Shown here in pieces: positions 1-5,448 of a stretch of DNA of 5,681 bases. This stretch comes from an uncultured beta proteobacterium (lineage in GTDB: Bacteria; Pseudomonadota; Gammaproteobacteria; Burkholderiales; Rhodocyclaceae). The first letter of the stretch is position 1; each line of letters begins with the position of its first letter. The position numbers and the translations under genes were made by a program. The notes under the pieces were generated by a model, which saw only the letters and a program-made list of their open reading frames with translations, did not search any database and was not told the origin of the DNA. The DNA lies in the NCBI GenBank assembly GCA_903953145.1, contig CAJBIL010000565.1:1-5681 (forward strand), in the 5' to 3' direction.

Positions 1-249
1 AGGATTGATACCGTCAATAATCAGCTTGCGCGCCTCTAGCGCCTTCTGCCGCGCCTCGGCCAAGCTGACGGTATGCGTCGGTCCCAGTCCCATCCCGAAC
101 TGCTTGCCGGCGATCATATAGCGCAACAGCCAGGACTTTGCGCCCGTAGCGGTGATCTGGAGTGTTAAGCCACCACCATCGCCATAGAGCCCCGTCGTGG
201 TAAGCTTGTTAACTTGCAGTGCTGAAAGTCGCTGTTGCTGGCGTGCCAT
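1..249 (-). CDS. P4-type tyrosine recombinase (integrase), N-terminal 83 codons, cut by the left edge
   Basis: Site-specific recombinases of this family integrate and excise genomic islands and prophages, usually at tRNA 3' ends. The frame is open from an ATG at 247-249 to the window edge, so the C-terminal catalytic domain with its Arg-His-Arg-Tyr residues is not visible and integrity cannot be judged. The 83 visible residues match the arm-type DNA-binding domain (DUF4102 type): GLYGDGGGLTLQI at residues 20-32, then GAKSWLLRY at 36-44, GKQFGMGLG at 48-56, SLAEAR at 62-67 and a final DGINP. This order is the usual signature at the start of P4-like integrases. A GGAG ribosome site at 258-261, 8 nt before the ATG, supports the start. 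The gene reads leftward, which places the element body to the left and the attachment site probably to the right, in 250-579. Family assignment is confident; activity and the identity of the element are unknown. Confidence 0.9.
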   Translation of the reverse strand, partial: MARQQQRLSALQVNKLTTTGLYGDGGGLTLQITATGAKSWLLRYMIAGKQFGMGLGPTHTVSLAEARQKALEARKLIIDGINP

Positions 250-257
250 GCTACTCG

Positions 258-336
258 CTCCACTATCGAAATGACTATCAAAATATAGCCGGATTTGACG
301 AGACTGCACAGGATCATCTTGGACGCTACTATTATA
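258..336 (-). promoter_or_regulatory. Candidate integrase promoter -10 (331-336) and ribosome binding site (258-261)
   Basis: On the minus strand, 331-336 reads TATAAT, a perfect sigma70 -10 hexamer, about 80 nt upstream of the integrase ATG. At 17-bp spacing the -35 position (354-359) reads GTTATA, only 3 of 6 matches, so the promoter would be weak or factor-dependent, as is common for integrases. The surrounding 326-362 is very AT-rich, so a chance match is possible. The GGAG at 258-261 with 8-nt spacing is a good Shine-Dalgarno sequence and is more certain than the promoter. Confidence 0.4.
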
Positions 337-483
337 CATCTTGTTGTTTTATATATAACTTTATGAACACTATGGGATTCTATCAGACCACCATCAGGCG
401 GACACCGCCTCCGCCAACGATTAACGACCGCTTAGAATCCTCGAACACTCTTACTTTACTTAATTAAGATGTTCGGTTCGGTT

Positions 484-527
484 CCTGTATTCAAAAAGCC
501 AAGGCCAAGAAGCCCTGGATTCAAAAA
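484..527. repeat. Pair of 14-bp direct repeats, 30-bp period
   Basis: The sequence CCTGTATTCAAAAA at 484-497 recurs as CCTGGATTCAAAAA at 514-527, with one mismatch in 14. The start-to-start distance is exactly 30 bp, close to three helical turns, so two bound protein copies would sit on the same face of DNA. It lies 53 nt upstream of the 338-aa gene and between that gene and the integrase. Integrase arm sites, an excisionase site or a regulator operator would all fit; so would chance in a short AT-rich tract. Function is inference only. Confidence 0.4.
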
Positions 528-579
528 CTGCGTATCGTCAATCAACCTAAAGCAGTAAGCTTAAAAGGACATCGACGCG

Positions 580-1596
580 ATGGGCTTTCTTGACTGGCTG
601 TTCGGCAAGAAAGCGAGTTGCACGGTAGACGAGCGCCTCAACGCTGCGGTTGATCGAGTAATCGAAGGCACGGATCCCCGTATCAAATACATAGGTAATG
701 CCCGTCAGCGACTATCCCCAGCGGTCGCACATGCGCTCGACTACGCACAAAAATTTGTCGCACCTATACCATCCTGCGTTGAAATGACGCCAGAAGCTTG
801 GGCGCAAAGCCCGATGCTAAGAGCAATGTTCGTACGCCCGATAGACGTCGTAAATACGCTCTCAAATAGTCTCGATCTCAGAGAGTTTCTTCAGTCGCCG
901 AATGCTCAGGGGATAAATACGGTGCACTGTGTCATTGGCGCAACGCGCGTTGAGCGCACTTTTTTTGGTGTTGCCCTGGAAGGAGACATGCTGCGTCAGG
1001 ATGTCGCTCAGAAAACTGTTGGTTTTAATGATTTCCGCCTTGTCGGCTTTTCGCCAACAGAAGAAATGTTACGCGCACGCATTGAGGAAATTGCACTCGA
1101 AGGACTAGTTCTATCGGCACTGCGCGAGATCGCCGACAATAAACAACGAGGCGAACAACTGGAAGCTTACCGGCAACTTCTGCTTACGCGGTTGCGCCTC
1201 ATGGAGCAAAGCGGTGCAGGTCTGGATGGGATGCTTCAAAGCCACTCTCATGATGGCCGGAACATTGACCACTTACGCCTTCAACTTGCTAATAACGAAA
1301 CCGAGATAACAGCGCTCAAGGCAGGAGGCTCCGGCTTTGATGCCATTCTCGAACGGGTTATTGAAGCCTTGCACAACGCAGAGTCACTAATTCAAGCGCA
1401 ACATATATCCATTCGTTTAAATGCGATGAACATCATGGTCGATGATGAAACAAAAGATGCCTCGACTATCAAGCTTCTCGAATTTTCTACAGCCAATCCT
1501 GAACGCCCTCGCCGTGTGGCACTTCTGGTTTCATTCCCTCGTCAAGCAGTCGTCGAACGACGAATCAATTTTGATGCAATGCTGCAGACGCTCTGA
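580..1596 (+). CDS. Uncharacterised 338-aa cytoplasmic protein with helical second half
   Basis: I cannot name this family. It has no signal peptide and no membrane-length hydrophobic segment. It opens with MGFLDWLFGKK, a short amphipathic hydrophobic/basic start seen on many otherwise unrelated bacterial proteins and possibly membrane-associating. A mixed region (about 30-160) includes a dipeptide-rich stretch around FGVALEGDMLRQDV (129-142). From about 165 to 215 it is strongly helical and charged, with coiled-coil potential, and a second helical run lies near 230-250. The C-terminus (about 290-338) looks beta-rich. It vaguely resembles uncharacterised proteins I associate with Betaproteobacteria, which is memory and not a search. 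The ATG is preceded by AAGGA at 565-569, spacing 10 nt. It is a single plus-strand gene, convergent with the minus-strand gene that ends 10 nt away. The length, clean frame and plausible composition make it a real gene. Confidence 0.8.
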   Translation: MGFLDWLFGKKASCTVDERLNAAVDRVIEGTDPRIKYIGNARQRLSPAVAHALDYAQKFVAPIPSCVEMTPEAWAQSPMLRAMFVRPIDVVNTLSNSLDLREFLQSPNAQGINTVHCVIGATRVERTFFGVALEGDMLRQDVAQKTVGFNDFRLVGFSPTEEMLRARIEEIALEGLVLSALREIADNKQRGEQLEAYRQLLLTRLRLMEQSGAGLDGMLQSHSHDGRNIDHLRLQLANNETEITALKAGGSGFDAILERVIEALHNAESLIQAQHISIRLNAMNIMVDDETKDASTIKLLEFSTANPERPRRVALLVSFPRQAVVERRINFDAMLQTL

Positions 1597-1605
1597 AATC
1601 TTTGA

Positions 1606-1624
1606 CTCAATCTACCGGATTGAG
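1606..1624. other. Perfect 7-bp inverted repeat at the convergent gene ends
   Basis: CTCAATC at 1606-1612 is repeated inverted as GATTGAG at 1618-1624 around a 5-nt loop. It begins 10 nt after the TGA of the 338-aa gene and covers the last codons and TGA of the opposing gene. Its place between convergent genes suggests a transcript-end hairpin serving both strands. Neither strand has a T-run after it and the stem is only moderately GC-rich, so it is not a canonical intrinsic terminator. Confidence 0.35.
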
Positions 1625-2161
1625 CTGCCATGAACCAAGTGGTAGCTTTTCTGTAGCGGAGGCAATCCGCGCACGCGTCATCACGCTGGGATTCATGAAG
1701 CCAATGCCACCACTCGGCAACTTGTACATGATGACCGGCTGCTCAAAAAGCCGGGTGAGCTGTGCCATGCGTTCGTTATTACCAATAGGGCGTGGGCCGA
1801 AAACCCAGACTGGAAGCGAGTCACCTCCTTCAAAGTAAAAATCGACCCGGCCCGAGAAGTGCGTTTCTGTGACTTCCGGTGGAGGCATAGACGAACCTTC
1901 GGGGATAGAGGTCAATCTACTTTCACCTAGCTGCGGAAGATAAGCTCCAAGATCAAGCTGCGTTTCGATTTCGATACGGGTAATGGTGGAGGGTGCAAAA
2001 ATTTCCGTTTCCTGCACTGAGCCGATAATCAGCGTACGGTTGGAAAACATTTGCCCAGCACGCCTAAGGCTGTCCAAAATATCCTGAATACTTGCACTAT
2101 CCGTTTGCGTGAAACGCCGAGTGCGATTGGCGGTAGTAACGATAGTGACATTGATCGACAT
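1607..2161 (-). CDS. Uncharacterised 184-aa protein, downstream partner of the EF-hand gene
   Basis: I do not recognise this family. The chosen ATG at 2159-2161 has an excellent GGGAG site at 2169-2173, 7 nt upstream. The frame could also be opened at a TTG (2185), which would overlap the previous stop and add 8 residues, but that is less likely. The protein has no signal peptide, membrane segment or cysteine. It starts with an alternating beta pattern (MSINVTIVTT), then a helix near 23-38, and a strand-rich stretch to about 68 (RTLIIGS, ITRIEIET). A Pro/Ser-rich linker follows near 86-97, then FSGRVDFYFEGGDSLPVWVFGP (102-123, split as two strands around a Gly-Gly-Asp turn) and a C-terminal part with a Gly-rich turn at 149-155. 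It lies 20 nt after the EF-hand gene on the same strand, so co-transcription is likely. Function is unknown; a soluble, beta-rich cytoplasmic protein is the most that can be said. Confidence 0.75.
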   Translation of the reverse strand: MSINVTIVTTANRTRRFTQTDSASIQDILDSLRRAGQMFSNRTLIIGSVQETEIFAPSTITRIEIETQLDLGAYLPQLGESRLTSIPEGSSMPPPEVTETHFSGRVDFYFEGGDSLPVWVFGPRPIGNNERMAQLTRLFEQPVIMYKLPSGGIGFMNPSVMTRARIASATEKLPLGSWQLNPVD

Positions 2162-2181
2162 AAGCCTACTCCCAAAAAAAT

Positions 2182-2676
2182 TCAAAAAGACTTGTTCAGC
2201 AAATTTGGAGATGCTTTAAGGGGAACAGGCACACCAAGACTTCGCGCCCTCTCCTGCCCTGCTGCCAACGAATCATAGTATTGATAGCGTTGATAACGCT
2301 GAGCCTCGGCCTTGCTTGAGAACTGCCGCTTGGGCTCCGCACCAGCATCAACGTTCTGCGCACTATCAAGCTCGGAAGGTTTTACGTACTTTGTCCCAAT
2401 GCTGTTGGTACTCATTGCCGCATCCACACGACGCTTTAAAGCCTTCTTGACCTCAAGAAGCGTGATTTTATTATCCCTATTTGTATCAATTTCATCAAAA
2501 AACTCAGGCATTCTTGGAAACTCGGCATAAGCTTCTTCGCGCGACAACATACCGTTTTTGTCTTTATCTGCGGAGCGGAATCGCTTTTCGAAATTAGCCT
2601 GACTGAAGTTGTCAGGTATCGGGGCGGCAGTTGCCGCAACAGAACACAGCGCAGCAACAAAAAACAAATAACGCAT
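2182..2676 (-). CDS. Secreted two-EF-hand calcium-binding protein, 164 aa
   Basis: A small exported protein likely to bind Ca2+ in the periplasm or outside the cell. Residues 1-18 form a Sec signal peptide: MRY, a hydrophobic core LFFVAALCSVAA, and a likely cleavage after TAA before PIPD. Two canonical 12-residue EF-hand loops follow. Loop 1 spans 37-48 (D37, D39, N41, G42, L44, S45, E48). Loop 2 spans 64-75 (D64, N66, D68, I71, T72, E75), with Asn in place of the usual Gly at position 6. All side-chain calcium ligands are present in both. The last 80 residues are polar and probably disordered, with a Gln/Tyr/Arg-rich patch near 123-133. An AGGA site at 2683-2686 lies 6 nt before the ATG. It starts 57 nt after the exonuclease stop, so it could be read from the upstream operon or from its own promoter. 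The EF-hand call is firm; the role is unknown, and such proteins may act in signalling, adhesion or calcium buffering. Confidence 0.88.
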   Translation of the reverse strand: MRYLFFVAALCSVAATAAPIPDNFSQANFEKRFRSADKDKNGMLSREEAYAEFPRMPEFFDEIDTNRDNKITLLEVKKALKRRVDAAMSTNSIGTKYVKPSELDSAQNVDAGAEPKRQFSSKAEAQRYQRYQYYDSLAAGQERARSLGVPVPLKASPNLLNKSF

Positions 2677-2733
2677 TGTTTTTCCTGATTTTTATAGGAA
2701 TATAATTGCAGTCGTTTCAGATCAGTTGCAACA
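2677..2733 (-). other. 57-nt gap between exonuclease and EF-hand genes
   Basis: The gap is AT-rich near the EF-hand start and contains a short inverted repeat TTCCT/AGGAA at 2682-2700. Candidate -10 hexamers on the minus strand (TATATT at 2699-2704, TATAAA at 2691-2696) lack a good -35 at proper spacing or sit too close to the ribosome site. No intrinsic terminator for the upstream operon is visible, so read-through into the EF-hand gene is as likely as a separate promoter. Confidence 0.3.
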
Positions 2734-3519
2734 TCACTGCCACGCAGCTAAAAACTCAGACCAGTGGGGTTTACCCAGTTTTCCCAGTTCGGTTCGCAAA
2801 AAAGTAATTTCCGAATCATATTCAATGCGCGACAATTCACCACGCATCAAGCGAAATCGGGTTGCTACCAGGTAAGTATTCACTACATCGGTTTCGCAGT
2901 AGTCGCGAATTTCAGCGATTTTCCCGGATTGCCATGCTTCCCATACTTTACTGCCATCCATCCCGAGTTTGCCGGGGAAGCCAATCAGCTTGGCCAGATC
3001 ATCTAGAGGGGCGCTGGCGCGTGGCTGGTACATTGCCAACAAATCCATCAGATCAAGGTGCCGCGTGTGGTAACGACTGATGTAGTTGTTCCATTTGAAG
3101 TCACGGCTATCGGCATAGTCACCATCGCCTAGATCCCAGTAACGCGGCGCCACAACACCATGAATCAATCCACGATAGTGCAAAACAGGGAGATCAAAAC
3201 CGCCGCCATTCCAGGAAATAATCTGCGGTGTGAATTTTTCGATGCCGTCAAAAAATCGCTGAATAATCTCGCCTTCCCCCTGCTCCGGCTCGGCCAGCGA
3301 CCATACACGGAAGTCCTTGCCGACCCGCAATGCGCAAGAGATAACCGCAATTCGTTGAAGATGAAGCGGTAGAAAGTCGGTACCGTTCTGAGCACGGCGC
3401 TGCTGGAACGCCAACTCGGCGACCTCAGCATCCGAAAGCGCGGGGTCAAGGCTGTGCAGGCGACGTAAACCGGCCACATCGGGAATCGTCTCGATATCAA
3501 AGGTGAGAATAGGCTTCAT
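2734..3519 (-). CDS. Predicted 3'-5' exonuclease, PolB-proofreading-like (DnaQ/DEDD superfamily)
   Basis: This is a stand-alone exonuclease of the DEDD superfamily, close to the proofreading domain of family B DNA polymerases (pfam DNA_pol_B_exo2 type), with no polymerase domain. The metal-binding residues are visible. Exo I is FDIETIPD at 7-14 (D8, E10). Exo II is SWNGGGFDLPVL at 102-113 (N104, D109). Exo III is YCETDVVNT at 207-215 (D211, with Y207 at the DEDDy tyrosine position). The 261-aa length is about that expected for the stand-alone family. In the family it is predicted to trim DNA or RNA 3' ends using two metal ions; the true substrate is poorly known. The ATG lies 2 nt after the cysM stop and has no clear Shine-Dalgarno sequence, so translation is probably coupled to cysM. 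The assignment to family is strong, the cellular role is not. Confidence 0.92.
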   Translation of the reverse strand: MKPILTFDIETIPDVAGLRRLHSLDPALSDAEVAELAFQQRRAQNGTDFLPLHLQRIAVISCALRVGKDFRVWSLAEPEQGEGEIIQRFFDGIEKFTPQIISWNGGGFDLPVLHYRGLIHGVVAPRYWDLGDGDYADSRDFKWNNYISRYHTRHLDLMDLLAMYQPRASAPLDDLAKLIGFPGKLGMDGSKVWEAWQSGKIAEIRDYCETDVVNTYLVATRFRLMRGELSRIEYDSEITFLRTELGKLGKPHWSEFLAAWQ

Positions 3520-3521
3520 TT

Positions 3522-4439
3522 TCAGGCAGGAAAGACACCGGTTGACAGATAACGGTCTCCCCGATCGCAGATGATACTGACGATAGTTGCGTTCTCAAGT
3601 TGATCGGCAAGGCGCAAAGCAACAGCCATTGAGCCGCCTGATGAAATGCCGGCAAAAATACCTTCTTCGCGGGCCAGACGCCGTGTCATTTCTTCAGCCA
3701 CAGCCTGGCCGACATACTCGACTCGATCGACACGCGCGCGGTCAAAAATTTTCGGCAGATAGGCCTCCGGCCATTTCCGGATTCCCGGAATCTGCGAACC
3801 ATCTTCCGGCTGACAACCGACAATACAGATCGCAGGATTCTGCGCCTTGAGATAACGGGAAACCCCCATGATCGTGCCCGTCGTCCCCATGCTACTGACA
3901 AAATGGGTGATGCGCCCTTCGGTCTCGCGCCACAATTCAGGGCCTGTCCCCTCGAAATGGGCAAGCGGATTGTCGGGATTGGCAAACTGGTCGAGAATCA
4001 CCCCACGCCCTTCGTTACGCATTTTTTCGGCAACATCACGCGCCAACTCCATGCCACCTTCTTTGGGTGTCAGCACCAATTCTGCACCATAGGCACGCAT
4101 CGTCTGCCGACGCTCAATACTTTGGTTTTCCGGCATGACGAGAATCATTTGATAGCCACGCATTGCAGCCGCCATGGCAAGTGCGATGCCGGTATTGCCA
4201 GAGGTTGATTCAATCAATATATCGCCGGGCTGGATATCACCACGTTTCTCAGCGCGGGAAATCATCGACAATGCCGGTCTATCCTTGACCGAACCCGCAG
4301 GATTGTTGCCTTCAAGCTTACCCAGAATAATATTCCCACGCGCCTCAATGGCAGCGCCCGGGAGTCGTTTCAGGCGGACTAGCGGCGTATTGCCGACGTA
4401 GTCTTCCAGCGTCTTATAGATCGGCTTATCCACGAGCAT
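3522..4439 (-). CDS. cysM: Cysteine synthase B (O-acetylserine sulfhydrylase), PLP-dependent
   Basis: CysM makes L-cysteine from O-acetylserine and sulfide in the cytoplasm; the B isozyme can also use thiosulfate to give S-sulfocysteine. The 305-aa length fits the family. The PLP lysine is K52 in NPAGSVKDR (46-54). The substrate-binding loop STSGNTG is at 78-84, the phosphate-binding loop GTTGT at 185-189, and the C-terminal SSGGS at 266-270. The stretch QPEDGSQIPGIRKWPEAYLP (210-229) separates CysM from CysK. The frame stays open upstream to 4493, but the family start pattern (IYKTLEDYVGNTPLVRLKRL) puts the ATG at 4437-4439, giving a 14-nt overlap with hldD; a GTG at 4431-4433 is a second possibility. 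No strong ribosome site precedes it, which suggests translational coupling with hldD. Its presence beside heptose genes is a recurrent Betaproteobacterial arrangement, as far as I recall. Confidence 0.96.
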   Translation of the reverse strand: MLVDKPIYKTLEDYVGNTPLVRLKRLPGAAIEARGNIILGKLEGNNPAGSVKDRPALSMISRAEKRGDIQPGDILIESTSGNTGIALAMAAAMRGYQMILVMPENQSIERRQTMRAYGAELVLTPKEGGMELARDVAEKMRNEGRGVILDQFANPDNPLAHFEGTGPELWRETEGRITHFVSSMGTTGTIMGVSRYLKAQNPAICIVGCQPEDGSQIPGIRKWPEAYLPKIFDRARVDRVEYVGQAVAEEMTRRLAREEGIFAGISSGGSMAVALRLADQLENATIVSIICDRGDRYLSTGVFPA

Positions 4440-5430
4440 TGAGCCATTCAACATACTGCTGCACACCCTCTTCAACCGAAGCGAACGCCCCACTGTAGCC
4501 GGCTTCTCGCAGCAAGGTAAGATCAGCTTGAGTGAAGCTCTGATACTTGCCCTTCAGCGCCTCGGGAAATTGAATGTATTCGATCAGACCTTGCTGACGA
4601 AGGTCGGCAAGAGAAAGAACAGCTTCACCATTGAGCGCGCGGCAACCATTGGCGCTGGCAACCGCTACGTCATTGAAACTTTGCGCACGGCCGGTGCCGA
4701 GATTGAAGATGCCGGATTGCTCGGGATGATCCAGAAAATGGAGATTGACTTTTACGACATCGCCAACAAACACAAAGTCACGGCGCTGCTCGCCATTCGC
4801 ATAACCATCACACCCTTCAAAAAGCCTGACCTTGCCATCGACACGGAACTGGTTGTAATGATGGAAAGCCACCGAAGCCATACGCCCCTTGTGCGACTCA
4901 CGCGGGCCATAAACGTTGAAGTAGCGAAAGCCAACCACCTGCGAGCTAAATGAACCGGCCTCGGCAAGGCGCTGACGAACAATCTGGTCAAACAGAAATT
5001 TTGAGTAACCATACACATTGAGCGGCGCCTCGTACTGCCGCTCTTCCTTGAATATCGAGCTGCCACCGTAGGTTGCTGCACTCGATGCGTAAAGCAACTG
5101 CACTTCCTGATCGAGACACCAGTCAAGCAGGCCGAGCGAATAGCGGTAGTTGTTCTCCATCATGTAACGGCCATCGGTCTCCATCGTGTCGGAGCAAGCA
5201 CCCTCGTGCAGGATGGCATCAACATCGCCGTCAAAATCGCCGGCCAGCAGGCGATCGAGGAATTCGTTTTTGTCGATGTAGTCGGCAATCTCGCAATCGA
5301 CCAGATTTTTGAATTTATCCGCTTTGCTCAGATTATCCACGGCAATGATCTTGCGCACGCCACGCTCGTTGAGCGCCTTGACAAGATTGGAGCCAATGAA
5401 ACCGGCGGCGCCGGTAACGATCGTGTACAT
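4426..5430 (-). CDS. hldD: ADP-L-glycero-D-manno-heptose 6-epimerase
   Basis: HldD (RfaD) flips the 6'' centre of ADP-D-glycero-D-manno-heptose to the L-glycero form, the donor for the LPS inner core. It is a cytosolic short-chain dehydrogenase/reductase of the extended type, here 334 aa, near the usual family length. The Rossmann NADP-binding motif GAAGFIG is at 7-13 and VDNLSKADKF at 31-40. The SSAATYG segment at 116-122 supplies the catalytic serine. The YxxxK pair is Y140 and K144 (YGYSK). The second catalytic lysine region, YGPRESHKGRMASVAFHH (174-191), contains K181, and RRDFVFVGD (216-224) is also typical. A GAGGT ribosome site at 5437-5441, 6 nt before the ATG, sets the start. The upstream kinase gene ends 18 nt before it, and cysM overlaps its last 14 nt. 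Confidence 0.97.
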   Translation of the reverse strand: MYTIVTGAAGFIGSNLVKALNERGVRKIIAVDNLSKADKFKNLVDCEIADYIDKNEFLDRLLAGDFDGDVDAILHEGACSDTMETDGRYMMENNYRYSLGLLDWCLDQEVQLLYASSAATYGGSSIFKEERQYEAPLNVYGYSKFLFDQIVRQRLAEAGSFSSQVVGFRYFNVYGPRESHKGRMASVAFHHYNQFRVDGKVRLFEGCDGYANGEQRRDFVFVGDVVKVNLHFLDHPEQSGIFNLGTGRAQSFNDVAVASANGCRALNGEAVLSLADLRQQGLIEYIQFPEALKGKYQSFTQADLTLLREAGYSGAFASVEEGVQQYVEWLNARG

Positions 5431-5448
5431 GGTCTTACCTCAATGTGA

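Larger units (their letters stand above)
250..579. other. AT-rich non-coding region between integrase and 338-aa gene; possible attachment junction
   Basis: I see no convincing gene here. It lies upstream of both divergent flanking genes, so it must hold whatever promoters they have close by. Visible structure: a very AT-rich patch at about 326-362; a 6-bp GC-rich inverted repeat at 396-401/405-410 with a 3-nt loop and no T-run; a 10-bp palindrome CTTAATTAAG at 459-468; a GTTCG tandem at 471-485; and a direct repeat at 484-527. The tRNA T-arm consensus was looked for on both strands and not found. The orientation of the integrase makes this the expected site of an att junction, but the core cannot be defined without the other end of the element. 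Confidence 0.5.

Noticed and set aside
396..410. GC-rich 6-bp hairpin as an intrinsic terminator
   Set aside because: There is no T-run on either strand and no gene ends nearby.
219..467. Plus-strand 82-codon open frame
   Set aside because: It overlaps the integrase start in antisense, has no good ribosome site and an unconvincing composition; the integrase signature on the opposite strand is far stronger.
250..579. tRNA gene or tRNA 3' fragment as the integration target
   Set aside because: No T-arm consensus or CCA-type acceptor end could be found on either strand.
2162..2185. TTG start for the 184-aa gene, giving 192 residues and overlapping the EF-hand stop
   Set aside because: The ATG at 2159-2161 has a GGGAG site at ideal spacing that would lie inside the coding region of the longer form.
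2691..2731. Promoter for the EF-hand gene (TATATT or TATAAA with TTGCAA or CTGAAA)
   Set aside because: TTGCAA to TATATT spacing is 21 bp; the CTGAAA/TATAAA pair would start transcription inside the ribosome binding site. Neither is convincing.
4528..4953. Plus-strand 141-codon open frame inside hldD
   Set aside because: It is fully antisense to a confidently identified epimerase gene and shows no recognisable motif; this is the mirror of hldD codon bias.
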